A stretch of DNA of 64,000 bases, taken from contig NC_049985.1 of the NCBI RefSeq assembly GCF_000003815.2, positions 1,162,318 to 1,226,317 of the forward strand, in the 5' to 3' direction. Shown piece after piece: positions 24,480 through 36,180 of the stretch (within the stretch, counting starts at the first letter, position 1; each line of letters begins with the position of its first letter). The translations under genes were made by a program, and so were the position numbers. Below the pieces are notes generated by a model, which had not been told where the DNA came from, ran no database searches, and saw only the letters and a list, made by a program, of their open reading frames with translations. Origin of the DNA: Branchiostoma floridae (Eukaryota > Chordata > Leptocardii > Amphioxiformes > Branchiostomatidae).

Positions 24480-27400
24480 TACACACACACACACATACAC
24501 ACATGCACCAGAGAGAAAGAAACGCTCTTGTCGCAGGTAACCATACACGTACCTGCTAAAGAGCTAGGGAGGAACTCCGGCCCCAGCTGCACAAGAGTCG
24601 TGAAGGACTGCCACACAGCTTCCCAGAAACCCGTGGTTTTGTCTTCGTCTTCAGGGGCACCACTTTCCTGGACTCTACTACAAACATGGACATGAACACG
24701 TGGCAAGGTGAGCAGAGGATCATAAGTTTCAGAACGTCTATGGCGCCCCCCCCCCGTATCTGTACAGAAGCGATGGATTGCTCATTCCTTGACAAAGACT
24801 GGAGTTGGACGGTCGAAAATTTGAGTACGTCCGTCTTTGAATCCCTCAGCCACGTATGAATACAGTTAACACAATTTTTTCTCCAACAGTGACAGTTTTT
24901 AAAGGCAGGGTACATATCTCCAATTTTTTGTGTTGGAAATTACATTTCACCTCTCATCCAGAATGACTTCTACCAACACAGATGAACTTTGAAGTACGGT
25001 GGCCCTGTAATACACTGCTACAAGACTTCACCAGGCCAGTTCCAACCCTGGTCTGGTGAAGCCTTGTAGCAGTGTACTACCGGGCCACCGCATTGAAGTC
25101 TTACATGTTCCTTGTTGCTAGGTTGGCCACGCCCTGAAACAGCCCCACCGCCAGGGCCGTCACCAGGATGGTGGCCCACAGGTCCGCGTGGAACGGGCTG
25201 ATGAAGCCCCAGGTACTGGAAGCGACGGAGAACGTAATATTGTTAGATACTGCAAAGGTAGAAATTTGCACACGAATACGAGAGAGACAGAGAGAGAGAG
25301 AGAGAGAGAAAGTGAGAGAGAGAGACAGACAGACAGACAGACACACACACAGAGATAGAGAGAGAGGGAGAGAGGGAGAGACAGAGAGAGAGAGAGAGCT
25401 AATGAAGACCCAGCGATGGAAGGGATGCAAAGGGGACGTAATGATGATGGACAAGGTAACCGCGTACAAAGGTAACATTGTGCACACGAGTACGAGATAG
25501 ATACCTTCACATGGTCTAGCATAACAGACTACTGATCTGTTTATTCTTACTCCATTTACTCCATTTTCAAAGAGATGGATAGATTAGATAGATAGATTGA
25601 TAGATAAATAGATGGGGATCAGCCCCTCCAGATCTGTCCTGTCACTTGCTACATGATATAATCGAACACCACAGGGTGTCTTATACTTGAAATACCAGTA
25701 ACCACGGTGAAAGGTCATTGACCTTATTAGTCTGGATGAGAAGAAGAGGTGAGTGAAGCTCCAGGTATAAGAAGTGCTAGAAGTGAAGAAACATCTCGAT
25801 CATTATCAACCATAGCCTAGTAACCATACCATCGAGGCGCTCGTTATGCTCTATGGCGCTGTAGGGGTAGCCGGCCCGTACAGTTAATTAGCGCAGGCCG
25901 GCGGAGTTTTTACGGGGTTGGGTTAGATTCTCAAAAGGCCAGCTACAAGCTTTAGAAGCAAAGTCTCAAAAGGCAGCAAATCAGACAAGCTGACAGAGGC
26001 AGGTCGGTGCCTTCGCACCCTGGGCCGGGTAAAGCACCCCAAAGCCGACCAGCGGAGAATGGTACCAAGGCTATATCAACCACGTCGCGTACCTTGGCTG
26101 TGCTTTCTTCATGACAAGTGCGATGCCGTTGTCGTGGATTGGAAGAGTGAAGTCCGCAACGGCCTGCCTTTCCGAAGTGATGGAGAGTGCACTCACAGCG
26201 ATGTCGGCTTCCTGTGGAAAGTAAAGTGTTTGTCAGTGATAATGCACTCACAGCGATGTCGGCTTTCTGTGAAAAGTAAAGTGGTTATCACGGATAAAAC
26301 ACTCACAGCGATGTCGGCCTTCTGTGGCAAGTAAAGTGGTTATCTTGGCGAGACTACCGAAAATCAAATAAACCATTACTCTAGAGAACGCGGTGGGATC
26401 AAGTTATCCATGAAGCATCGTGAGAAAATGAACAGAATAGTTGAATAGTGCGAAAACTCCGGCAAGTGAAAATCTTGAGTTGAAGAACATTTTATTTCTT
26501 TTTATTATTTTGACCATTGCATCTTATTGCTTTTCTACATATGTCTGTTACCAGTGATCCATACCTAGCCCGTCGAGGCATGAATGCACAATAAAGGTCC
26601 TTTATGCAACTTACCAGCTCAGACAAACTTGCTAATTCATGATAGATGGATCGATCGGTTCTGCCTTCTATGGGTAAGACAAGTGATTTGCAATGAGCAA
26701 GGCAGTCCAACAAGTTCCTAGATAGAACATCAAGATAAAGAGACTGGCCGTACCCCGGACAATACATCGCCAACCAGTCCTGTCCATTTTCCTATTTCCG
26801 AGTTGTAGACACCGTAATGTCCGTCCGCAACGTGGTAGTACTCGTACCTGAACCCAAGCTGACTGGATAGCCATGAGAACAGGTCAACACAAAATCCTGA
26901 AAAAGTCACAAAAAAGCAGAATCAAAAACAATGCTTGACACCCTGTTTTTAAAACTAACGGATATAGATTGCCCCACGGATAAAGGTGAACTAGCGTTAG
27001 GCAGACCTACCCTGGAATCTTTCGTTTCCCGTGGCGTTCTTCCCGTCTTTGTCCACGCCTGCTATCATGACGAAGCCGGGCGCGGCTTTAGTGACCACGC
27101 GCAGGGTCCTGTTGCTCAGGTCGGACACGTACGGGTAGACTGTGGTCGCCCCGCCCATCAGCGTGACGTCCTCGTCTGCGGACATGTGCAGTCCTGACGA
27201 CAAATTCCACATGCCTACCTGGAGCAATATTGGCCATTAAGTTGAACAAAGTTCATTTCATTTTTTCTATTTTGCTTTTGGACAGACGAGAACCATCTGG
27301 CACTGCACTCAAGTTTTGTAACTTATATTAACAGTGCCACATACACGGTACAGACAGAAGGAAAAGGTAGTCTTTTACCTCCCCAAATGAAGTCAGGTAC

Positions 27401-30400
27401 CATTTTTACACCTGGGTGAAGTGAGGAAGGTCATGTAATGTGCCTTTCCCAAGGGCACAACATCGAGGTCACGGCGGAGATCGAACTCAGGACATATAAA
27501 TTTCATTTGCTTTATTTTACCAGTTCCCTTGGTCTGTTTAACACGTGTCCCTGGATACAATGACAATGATCTTTATTGCATATACATGCACAACGTGGGC
27601 ATTTTGCTTTGAACCATATTTTTTCTCGGATGGACGGGACATGAATGAAATTCATTCCGCATCACCCTCGGCCCCAGCCTCGGTCGTGCTGTTGATATGG
27701 AATACGTCGTGTTGTGTCCCCTGTCACATTTGACGAAAATCGATCGGACGACGATTCTGCGGCAATCGCCCGAGCCTCACTTACAATAATAACTTTATTG
27801 CACAACAATTGTTACAACAAAGTATGGCTTACATGTGACGTATGGCTTATATGTGACGGGGACGGTTTTCAGGTGAAAAATACGCGCAACCCTCTGTCGA
27901 TCTGAAATATGGCCGATCCTCCATCGATACGCCCGACGATCGTGGATAATGTGACAAGGGTATAACTAGCTATTAAGTTATCATTATTACTTGTCATTAT
28001 GTACCTTCTGCCAGCCGCCACTTTTCAGATTCAAGATGTTGTACTCAGCGTTCACTCGAGCCGCCGCCGAGTCGAAGTCGATGTACCCTGTCACTCCATC
28101 CGTTTGTACCTACATGTACAAGTGTAAAGTAGAATCAAAATTGCGATCGACATCAAAATTAGAGTTAGCATGAGAATAAAGATGAAACCCCGTAAGGGGC
28201 GGTATAACCCGTCGTGTGCGAACATATGCGAACATGTACAGGGTTAGCCCTTGACAATAGCCTACGGCTAGTTGGGCCGCCCTGGCTGTTTGTAAACAGC
28301 TGAACAAATAAATAAAAAAAATGAAGAAATGGAGATGAGGTTGGAAATGGAAATCTAAATTTGAATTAAATTTACAATTTAAGAATTGAAATTGAAATGA
28401 AATTAAGATTAAAATTAGAATTAAAATTAATTGATAAGAAGCACATTCTGAATTTGCAAGCCTACGTGAAGTAAAAGAAGTAAAAAAAAGTATGCAAGCT
28501 TGAATATAACTGAAAGGCCTTTTGACTTAACATATCTGCCCCTAACCCCAGCCTAGCGTAGACACGGCTACAATAGACTTGGTGTACAGACAAATGCTAC
28601 GAAGGGAAATTGGCAAACTGGGGGTTAGCCTGAAGGTAGCTTACACTCCAACCGAAAGAGAAGGCCTGCTGTCCAATGTCTAGCTCAGCTGAAAAAAAAG
28701 AGATCGAAAGGCAGCGTATGTGTAGAAGCGACATTGTAGAAACGTTACCTGTTTCAGATAGTGCAGCATCGTTGGCCCGTCCGCCCATGGCTGCGATTGA
28801 CGCCCATCGTAGTCACAGTCCAGACTCTGGGGGGTCACCGTGACGCCGTCTTCTTGGAGGTTCCTCATGGCTTGTGCGAGAGCCAGGACTGCATCCGCCC
28901 ACCTCGCGGTGTAAGGCTACAAGAAAAAAATGTCTCAACAAAAACACCCCTGCAGTTTCAGAGCAAGATGCTGTGGCCCAGACCTACACAGCTTCTCCCT
29001 CCTATAAAAAAATCTATATCCTATAATACATCTGCCACCAAAAAATCAAGACAATTGCATGTCCAGGACAAAAGGTACAGAATCCGTAGGTTCTGCTGCA
29101 GTACCAACATCACACACCAGGGGGCGTACTAGACTTTGAGCTTTGTCTTGCCAACACCTAAGGACATAATAAATATCTTTACAATCCATTTGGAGATTCT
29201 ACAGTTATGTTGACCGCAAAGAGTCTCTTTATTCAATTTCTGTATCTAATATAACATATTGATATATGGTCACACATACCCCAATGTCTGGCTCCCCTGC
29301 TCCGGGGTACACAGCCGGGTCGGCCGACCTCCACTTGGCCAGGAACGCCCCGCTGTGGCGCCCGCGGGCGGCGGGAGGTGCCGGCCCCACCAGGCCCTGG
29401 AGGTACCCGGGCACGCGGGCTGCTCCACTGGTCGGCTTAAAGGCATCCTGTAAGTGGCCTTGAAGTAAGAACTAAGCTGGTGCCCAGTGTTAATGTTAAG
29501 TTCCAAAAAATAGAAATTAAAAAAGAACTAAGCTACATTTATACAAAAGAAATCGAACAACTGGATAAAGACTGGCAACCTTATCCAATTGTATTATTCC
29601 TTTTCTGTAAAGTATCGTACAGCTTTGTAACGTTAGTTCACCTTTCCATTGTTTCAGAAACAAGAAAATGGTATTTGGGGATATCAAGTCAACGGACGGT
29701 GGTGTCAAATTACAATATTTTGAAAACATATATGCTGAAAATCACGTGTGCATGTCCAGTGATCCCGTCGCTGACCACCCAGGCCCAGCCGTGTCCGGCC
29801 ATGCCCATGGCGCTGGCCTCCCGCAGGATCTCCGCTGCGTACCGGGCCAGGCAGTGCAGGACGACGATACGGGCACCTGCAGGGTTGTTTGTTTGTTGGT
29901 TTGTTTGTTTATTTGTTTGTTCACAAATATATGCAGACATTCCATATCTGTCGACCTAGGCCAATATATATAATGCTATTCAAAAGAGAAGTCGTGCTAT
30001 AACAATGTGAAATACACTATGCCACCATATTTCGTATTGAGTAATAATGTTATATTAGTATACTAATGTAGATAGTTTGTAGTTGTTAGTTATACGCTGT
30101 CTGCCATACATTGTACCTGATACAATCGTTGTGCAAACTTGACTTGACATGACTACAAATCGTTTCATCATGTTGGTGAATGGTTATAACAATTAATCTT
30201 ATTTCGTTTCAGGGCCTTTATCATTGACATATTACAGCGAATCCCTGTAACCACACATGCTTCCTGATCTCTGTGAAAGGGCTAAGTTATAGCGTCAGTT
30301 TTTCATTTTACTGGATGAAATCACAAACTGACAACAGAAACATTCACCTGTTTGTTTTATTACCCGCAGCTGTGAGCGCATCTCGATGTCCTCGGGATTC

Positions 30401-33400
30401 TCCGTCGGATCGAATGACTGCATGGTGTGGATAACCCACTTCTTCTGCCCCGCGATCAGCTGGAACACGGCTAAACCATGCGTGCCTGCAGTTACATACA
30501 GCCGTCAGTCACGTACTGTATTCTGAGATTTGTATCATTCCAATAAACGTCTAACACAAAGCTGGGCGGGCATACCAAATATACAGATACAGATACATAA
30601 ATGCGAAGTTGGTGTGTTACGCCGAAAAGAGGTTATGTCAGCTATACAGGTACAGCTACAGAAGCTGGTGTGTTACGCCGAAGTGAGGTTATACTGGCTA
30701 TACAGATGCAAGTACCGAAGCTGGTGTGTTACACCAAAGTGTACAGATACAGAAGCTGGTGTGTTACGCCGAATGTTAGTTATACCGGCTATACAGATGC
30801 AAGTACAGAAGCTGCTGTGTCACACCAAAGGGCAGTTACATTGGCTGTACAGATACAGATACAAAAGCTAGTGTGTTACACCAAAAGGTAGTTACACCGG
30901 CTGTAATACAGATACAGAAGCTGGTGTGTTACACCAAAGGGCAGTTACATCGGCTGTACAAATACAGATACAGAAGCTGGTGTGTTACATCAAAGAGCAG
31001 TTACACCGGCTGTACAGATACAAATACAGAAGCTGGTGCGTTACATCCAATAATCCAAGGCATATCATACCGAAGGCATCGTTTGAGACCAAGATACTCA
31101 TCTGGTCCCAACTGAAGTGCTCCAGCAGGTCTATGAGAGCCTTGCTGAGCACGCTGTCTGGCCAGGAGATGCGGATCAGCTGAGGGAACTGCTGGGAGTT
31201 CCCCAGGGTGGGGTCAGTGGCCTCGGGAGCGATTTGGGGTAGGGACAGCCCGGAACTCACCAGGCTGCTGGCGATCACCTGAAAGGTTTGTTTATTCATT
31301 CGCACAGAAAAAAACATAACGTAAAAAAATACAACTAGCATGAAAGTTCATCTGTGTTGGTAGAACACTTTACTAACACTTTACTTACACAATCTCCGTC
31401 AACCTTGTTCACAGAATGACCCTTTCTATCTCCAGCAGTGACTTCAGGAACACACCACTTTTGCAGGAGGGGGTCATAAGTATCAGAAAGTCTATGTCAC
31501 CCCCCGTCTCTGTTGACGGGGGGCGACATACAATTAGAGTACGGCGACCTCATGCCTTCATTAAATATGTGGAGCTTTGGTACATGTCGAAAAAAAAGTC
31601 TGACCTGTGAGGTTGACGCCGGCCCTATAACTGCCACAATGCCCTGCGAAGCCTGGTAGCATTCTGCAGTAAACATATTATTAATATTTCTATCTATCAT
31701 AAACATTAACACTATGTTGTCAATATTATCTACAATGCATCAGTAGGCACTTAATCTTCACTTTTCAAACAACTTAATGTACTTGGCAACATCGATATGC
31801 ACATTCAATCCCGATTTCATTCTAAAATTATGTTTCATGGTATTAAGTTATTTAAGGTTACATCATTTATATTTGGTACTATGATTCATTGGGAAGTTGC
31901 TTTGTTTTGTGTCGCATTATTGTTACCCTTTCCATCTTTGATTTATCTGATGTTAGATCTACTGGCTATTGTCCGGGTGTTTCAATCTGGGCACATGATA
32001 AAATAAAATAAGTTACTATAGGTATGTAGCACGTCATGAGGAGATGGCCGCCAAAGTTCTCCTCTGGGAACCTAACGTAAGGAGAAAAAGGGGACGACCG
32101 AACCTGACATACACTTGAGAAAATATTGGAGGAGGAGGTCGGTCTGAATGACCAAAACCTGCTAGCTGCCATGCTAGTCATGGTCGGACATCATTAATGG
32201 CACCTCTTACGAGGATGAACTGAACTGAGCTATACGCACTGTTAGAATAAGTTGCTTAAGTTGAGTGCAGTGTCACATTGTGCTCATCTCAAAAATTTGA
32301 TACAATGAAAAAACTAAAAACTCGCCTTGTTGGATCATCTTCAGAAACGCCAGTGACGTTGTCGTGTTTTCGATGCACTCGAGAGTGACGTTGGGAACGA
32401 GCCGATTCTCGTTCACGTACTCAACGGCGAGTCTCAGGGCAGAGGAGGCGGCGGGGAAGTCGGACACCGACAGCGCACCTGTACGGTTGGGGAAGAAAAT
32501 GAAACCATGCAGATGTCTAGGCGGATCTAGAAACATGGATAGGCTTGAAGAAGCGCGGGGACACCCGTGGTACTTAGATATGATATGATATGATGGTTTA
32601 TTGCGCAACAATTGCATTAGTGACAATGTATGGCAATATACAGACAACGAGGGTTACATTCTAATACTACACATATACGTTATATTACAACACTTTCAGT
32701 TACTACAATGCTTGTGGACTATATCGAGTGGAATTTACGGTAGGTAACAAAAGAAACTATCACATATATGAGAATTTCTATTCTACTTTGTGACATGATA
32801 TTAGTAAAAAATCACTTAGATATTGCAGTTATAGACAAACCATGCGTTTTTTGAGATCGCTAATCTCCAAGCAGATCCTACGGTAACATAAGATAGTATC
32901 AAAAGCTGCCAGAGGAGTGAAGCCGGCCTAGGAGTGTGTTTGACTGCATGACAAGTGTTCACCTCTTGGCTGATTACACTCCTTGGGTAGTTGTACTATC
33001 TTATGCCATTGTAGGATCTGCTAGGAGATTACAAAATGGCGGCAGAACCGCCAGCATTTCTGCCATTACAGATCAAATGATGTTTTTTTTCTGTACAAGA
33101 TCCGCAGATATCGGGAGAAACTGTGTCTAGATCGTATCGTGCCGTACACCCTGCCCCACTATCCATACTAATTGCGATAGCGGCCCACGCTAATTGGCGA
33201 CCCCCACTATCATCAGGTGCAATGGCCGAGTACTATAGATGTAGAACCCAGTGACTGATGAATGGCCGAGTGGGTAGAGAGACAGAGTGTTCGCCTTGCA
33301 GTCAGTAGGTCGTGAGTTCGATCCACGGCCGAGTCATACCAAAGACTCTAAAAATGTTCTGCGTTTGGTTTCCCAGGGTATAAATACCAGTTAAAAAAGA

Positions 33401-34511
33401 TAAAGGTGAACGTGCGGATAAAGGTGAATTTGCGTGTAATACGACTGGTAAGGACTATCGAAAATGTCATATTCCCAGGCAGTTACCGACCGCCCCAAGC
33501 AAAAACATGCCAAGCCTAGGCCCCCGCTGACAAGGGCATGAAATTTCCAATCTGACATCTGAGTGGTCAAATTCAACAACATCTTTCTGCATTTGATTTT
33601 TTATTCATATATTTATCTTTTATTAATTTCCAGACAAGTGGGTAGCTACTTCAACTTATTGGGAGTTGATTTCAAAGGAGGCCCACTTACATGATGAATA
33701 ACAAAACAAAACGTGTTACATTCAGTAAGGGTAGGAGACAACCAGAGGACAACAAACAATACATACAAGTAAACCGAAGCGTTATTTACAAAAACAGTGG
33801 TCAAAAGTCTACCAATAACGTCAACGGTGGATTTAAGGCTTTGAAATGTGTTGTAATGTGTACAGAACCTTGCTTTCCCGCCAATTAGTGCCAGAGGGAC
33901 GCGAATGAGTAATCTCCAGCCAGATTTACCAGTGGCATAAGATAGTATCAAAGCTGGCTAAGGAGTACAGCTGGCCAAAGGGAGTCATCAGCCACTCCGG
34001 TAGCTAAACACACTCCTAGGCCGGATTCACTCTTTTGACTTTTGATACTTTCTTATGCTATCGTAGGATCTGCCTGGAGACTAGCGAATGACATTTTAGT
34101 ATTTATTAGTATTTTTGTACTTTGCCATCTAGTAGTATTTTTTGTACTTCCCCGTGGGGTACAATCTCAAACCTTTCTAGACAAGTGTAAGCCGGGACGC
34201 CTTTCTTCAGAATCCAGTACTGTAACCCAAAACGCACAATAGGCTCCACGAGCATTGTTTTGTAGCGAACTTCAAGTAAATTAAAAAAAATAGTATGGGT
34301 TCTTCACTGTGTGACTGGATCAAGGAAATCTGTCCATAAATGCAGCTTGTACTCTTCAGTTCAAACCTGGTGTGTCATGAGACGGTTTGCCGGGTATGCA
34401 ATAGACAAACAAACAAACAAACAACTCACCAAAGCGGACGGTAGTGTTCGCCGAAGCCAAAGCTGCCGCCGTCACCAATAGAACCGCCGCCTGTCGAAGT
34501 CCTGTCAACAT
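20645..34511 (-). CDS. Ionotropic glutamate receptor subunit (21 exons)
   Basis: Exons (high to low): 34430-34511, 32326-32478, 31605-31663, 31071-31278, 30348-30485, 29746-29876, 29280-29447, 28749-28916, 28645-28683, 28005-28109, 27011-27218, 26754-26896, 26093-26211, 25105-25215, 24553-24677, 24155-24288, 23264-23467, 22416-22576, 22003-22079, 21665-21768, 20645-20725. All phases agree and total 2718 nt (905 residues). Order: signal peptide (MLTGLRQAAVLLVTAAALAS); amino-terminal domain to about residue 395 (GIVAVIGPAS, RIVVLHC); S1 with FCVDLFSWL and EADIAVSALSITSER, whose Arg should bind the ligand carboxylate; M1; pore SFTTLVQLGPEFLPSSLAG; M3 TYTANLAAFLT; S2 with GDSALMDYE and TGYGLLLPKNS; M4 VFVLVYGGMALALVL; tail of about 35 residues. 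It is a cation channel gated by an amino acid at the plasma membrane. The Asp in GDSAL replaces the Glu of AMPA/kainate receptors, as in NMDA types. Subfamily is unsettled. Confidence 0.93.
21766..21830 (-). promoter_or_regulatory. Duplicated splice acceptor of the M4 exon (42-bp tandem repeat)
   Basis: On the minus strand TCTCTGTTTGTCGCAG|GTGTGTT occurs twice, 42 bp apart, so the M4 exon could begin at 21768 or 21810. The longer form is open and in frame. It would add 14 residues containing NSSLFVA just before M4. Which site is used is not known from sequence. Confidence 0.8.
22640..22740. repeat. Intronic dispersed repeat (partner at 27275-27375)
   Basis: GGCACTGCACTCAAGTTT, ATTAACAGTGCCACATACAC and CAGACAGAAGG recur in the same order and orientation at 27275-27375. 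Both copies are in introns of the receptor. The GGCACTG/CAGTGCC phrases form a small inverted repeat. Confidence 0.8.
24010..24155 (-). repeat. Dispersed repeat (inverted copy at 52130-52285)
   Basis: GGTCACCTGCGTGACGCCGA, CCCTTGCGATTTAGCCC, ATTGTAAGCTCCT and CACCCAATAACCAATAACAA appear here. Their reverse complements appear in order at 52130-52285. Each copy abuts the donor side of an exon in a different gene. Confidence 0.85.
24319..24505. repeat. (CA)n microsatellite cluster
   Basis: Several CA/CACG runs in the intron between the pore and M3 exons. Open frames over it are low-complexity artefacts. Confidence 0.95.
24989..25099 (-). repeat. Intronic hairpin starting right after the M1-exon donor
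   Basis: CGGTGGCCCTGTAATACACT and GCTACAAGACTTCACCAG pair with CTGGTGAAGCCTTGTAGC and AGTGTACTACCGGGCCACCG, around a loop of about 10 nt. The stem is roughly 45 bp with a few mismatches. On the transcribed strand it begins about six nt after the M1-exon 5' splice site (25104). Confidence 0.88.
25271..25398. repeat. (GA)n / (GACA)n low-complexity tract
   Basis: Purine-rich GAGAGA with GACAGACA interruptions (CT-rich on the transcribed strand), upstream of the M1-exon acceptor at 25216. Confidence 0.95.
26189..26345 (-). repeat. Three tandem copies of an intron-exon junction (55-bp period)
   Basis: The S1 exon begins CACAG|GAAGCCGACATCGCT then GTGAGT. Two further copies of the acceptor plus the first 15 exon bases plus GTGAGT lie 55 and 110 bp upstream (CACAG|AAAGCC and CACAG|AAGGCC). 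Each extra copy looks like a complete 15-nt micro-exon coding KADIA, with a consensus acceptor and donor. Confidence 0.9.
30585..31055. repeat. Intronic minisatellite, about 50-60 bp units
   Basis: About nine units with AGCTGGTGTGTTACACCAAA, CAGTTACACCGGCTGTACAG and ATACAGATACAGA. It begins close to the donor of the exon at 31071. Unit length varies by internal deletion. Plus-strand frames across it are artefacts. Confidence 0.93.
31664..32325 (-). other. GC-AG intron of the glutamate receptor gene
   Basis: The exon ends ATCCAACAAG|gcgagt. The next exon starts at 31663 after ACTGCAG. Only this junction restores the frame (QQ|ECYQASQG), so the 5' splice site is GC rather than GT. Confidence 0.8.
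32030..32215 (+). pseudogene. Decayed LINE ORF2 tail fragment
   Basis: The plus strand reads EEMAAKVLLWEPN then RRKRGRPNLTYT followed by a stop. This resembles the end of CR1/Jockey-type retrotransposon ORF2 proteins (LLW-P-G-R-RGRP). It has stops and is only about 60 codons, so it is a dead fragment in a receptor intron. Confidence 0.5.
33262..33400 (+). repeat. tRNA-derived SINE-like sequence
   Basis: TGGCCGAGTGGGTAGAGAGA resembles a tRNA box A/D-arm and GTGAGTTCGATCCACGGC resembles box B/T-arm. They are spaced as in a tRNA gene, but the acceptor stem and anticodon arm are not sound. It is best read as the head of a tRNA-derived SINE, not a working tRNA gene. Confidence 0.6.
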
Positions 34512-35657
34512 ACTGCTCTTTTGCTGTGTTTAACCTTTATCTGACCTGTTACTCGTCTCGAAACAGTCGGTGTTCTCCTTGTGTCGAACGCACTGGGCTT
34601 AATGTGACACTAGTGCACTACTGTGACTGTACTTCGCCCAACTATGACCAACTATGACGTGCTTTGGTGAACTGCGATCTTTTTGTATACTCCGTCGTCG
34701 TTCACACAGCTCGGAAAATGACGTGTTTGGAATGTCCCTTTCTGTCTCGTGGAGCCAAATTCTGATCTATTGCATGTTTCGTCAAGAAATGCGTTTTTCC
34801 AAATCTAGACAAAAGCATGGCACTAATCAATTACGGCGCAAATCAAATTAACTGGTTACAAAGTAGTTCTTGGATGTTCCCATTACGCCTAATGGCTTCA
34901 CAAATCAATATTCGAGGCGTACACGACTTTGTTGTGACCTGTACTTACTTAGGCCATCTTTTCAGGTCCTTCATTTGATGAGATATGGGCGGCAATAGAA
35001 ACGTACATTCCAAGTACGTGTTGATAAACCGACTATTATAGAGAAACCTATAAAATCCTACCATTACCAAGAGCATGCGATCGTTATTGTTACCATACAT
35101 TGTACCGTGCACAGCTGTCGAGCAACATAAGTCCATTCATTCATTCTTTAAAAAAAAAAAGACGAAAACGGGAAAAATCAACGAATCTTCTACTTATCAC
35201 TGGTGGATTCATACTTTTTTTATTTACACAGCTTATAAAGAAGTCTCCAATTTCCATAAACACTGTTCTGGTTGAGAAAATAATTACAATTTATATCCAT
35301 CGACATTTGTAGGGCCGAAGAATGAGAATGGAACGCTAAAAGTAAACTTTAATACTCATAAAACCTTGCATTTGAATTTTGTTGTTTATTCTATCCATCT
35401 GGTATCTAACCATCACGACTACTACACGAGATATGCAATACGGAAAACCATTAGAACTGAGAAACCAAAGACAACTATTCTTAAGAAATCTTTTACGGTC
35501 TTTTACATATAGAAAAAAACATCTAAGTTGTTGAAACAGCAGCTGATGAAACACATCGTTCGATCTGATCACGTCAGGATCCAGCTTTGGGATATAGAGA
35601 AGGAACAACAGGGAACAGTTCAGGATATAGGAGACTTCTTTTTGCACAACCAGCATA

Positions 35658-35830
35658 CTCTCCAAGCAGAGGTTAGGCTCCGGCTGTTTTTTTTTAGTCG
35701 TTTTTATCGGGCTTTCTATTTTTTTTATATCTTGCTGTGTCAAAATGACAAAAAAATGACAAAAGAGAAAGCCCGATGAAAACGACTAAAAACGCTTAAA
35801 AAAGTCGGAGCCTAACCTCTGCTTGGAGAG
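35658..35830. mobile_element. Foldback MITE, 173 bp
   Basis: CTCTCCAAGCAGAGGTTAGG at the left end is answered by its reverse complement at the right end. Pairing continues inward through GTCGTTTT-TCGGGCTTTCT, giving arms of about 70 bp and little interior. No clear target duplication. Part of the same end (CCTCTGCTTGGAGAG) appears at about 39109. Confidence 0.85.
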
Positions 35831-36180
35831 AACAGCCAGCAGTTGCATACATTGTTTACGTTTCGATGAGCTTCTAACTGGGGTGTCCAGTGCCCAGTGT
35901 CCATGTCTTCTGTGTAATTTTGTTACTCCTGGAAGAATAGCTGTCACAGTTAAATGTGACAGCTAAAGGAGGCAATAAAACGATAAACAATTTCATTCCA
36001 TACTAATACCACATTTGTACTATGATTAATATTTGTTAAGTTAAAAGAAGTAAGGCATCGTATAGAAGCTTTTGTCATTCCTCCTGAACTTTCTTAAAAA
36101 TAGTTTTCTTTACTTCACTGTTGTTGTTTTTGGATATGCGGATACATCAAAACAGAGAAAACGAGACAGTGCATGTTTAC

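Noticed and set aside
24299-24706. His/Thr- or Cys/Val-repeat proteins
   Set aside because: CA/GT microsatellite translation; the real coding content here is the receptor pore exon.
30530-31183. Plus-strand frames with SWCVTPK repeats
   Set aside because: Translation of the intronic minisatellite.
33262-33340. Functional tRNA gene
   Set aside because: Boxes A and B are present, but the acceptor and anticodon stems do not pair; a SINE head fits better.
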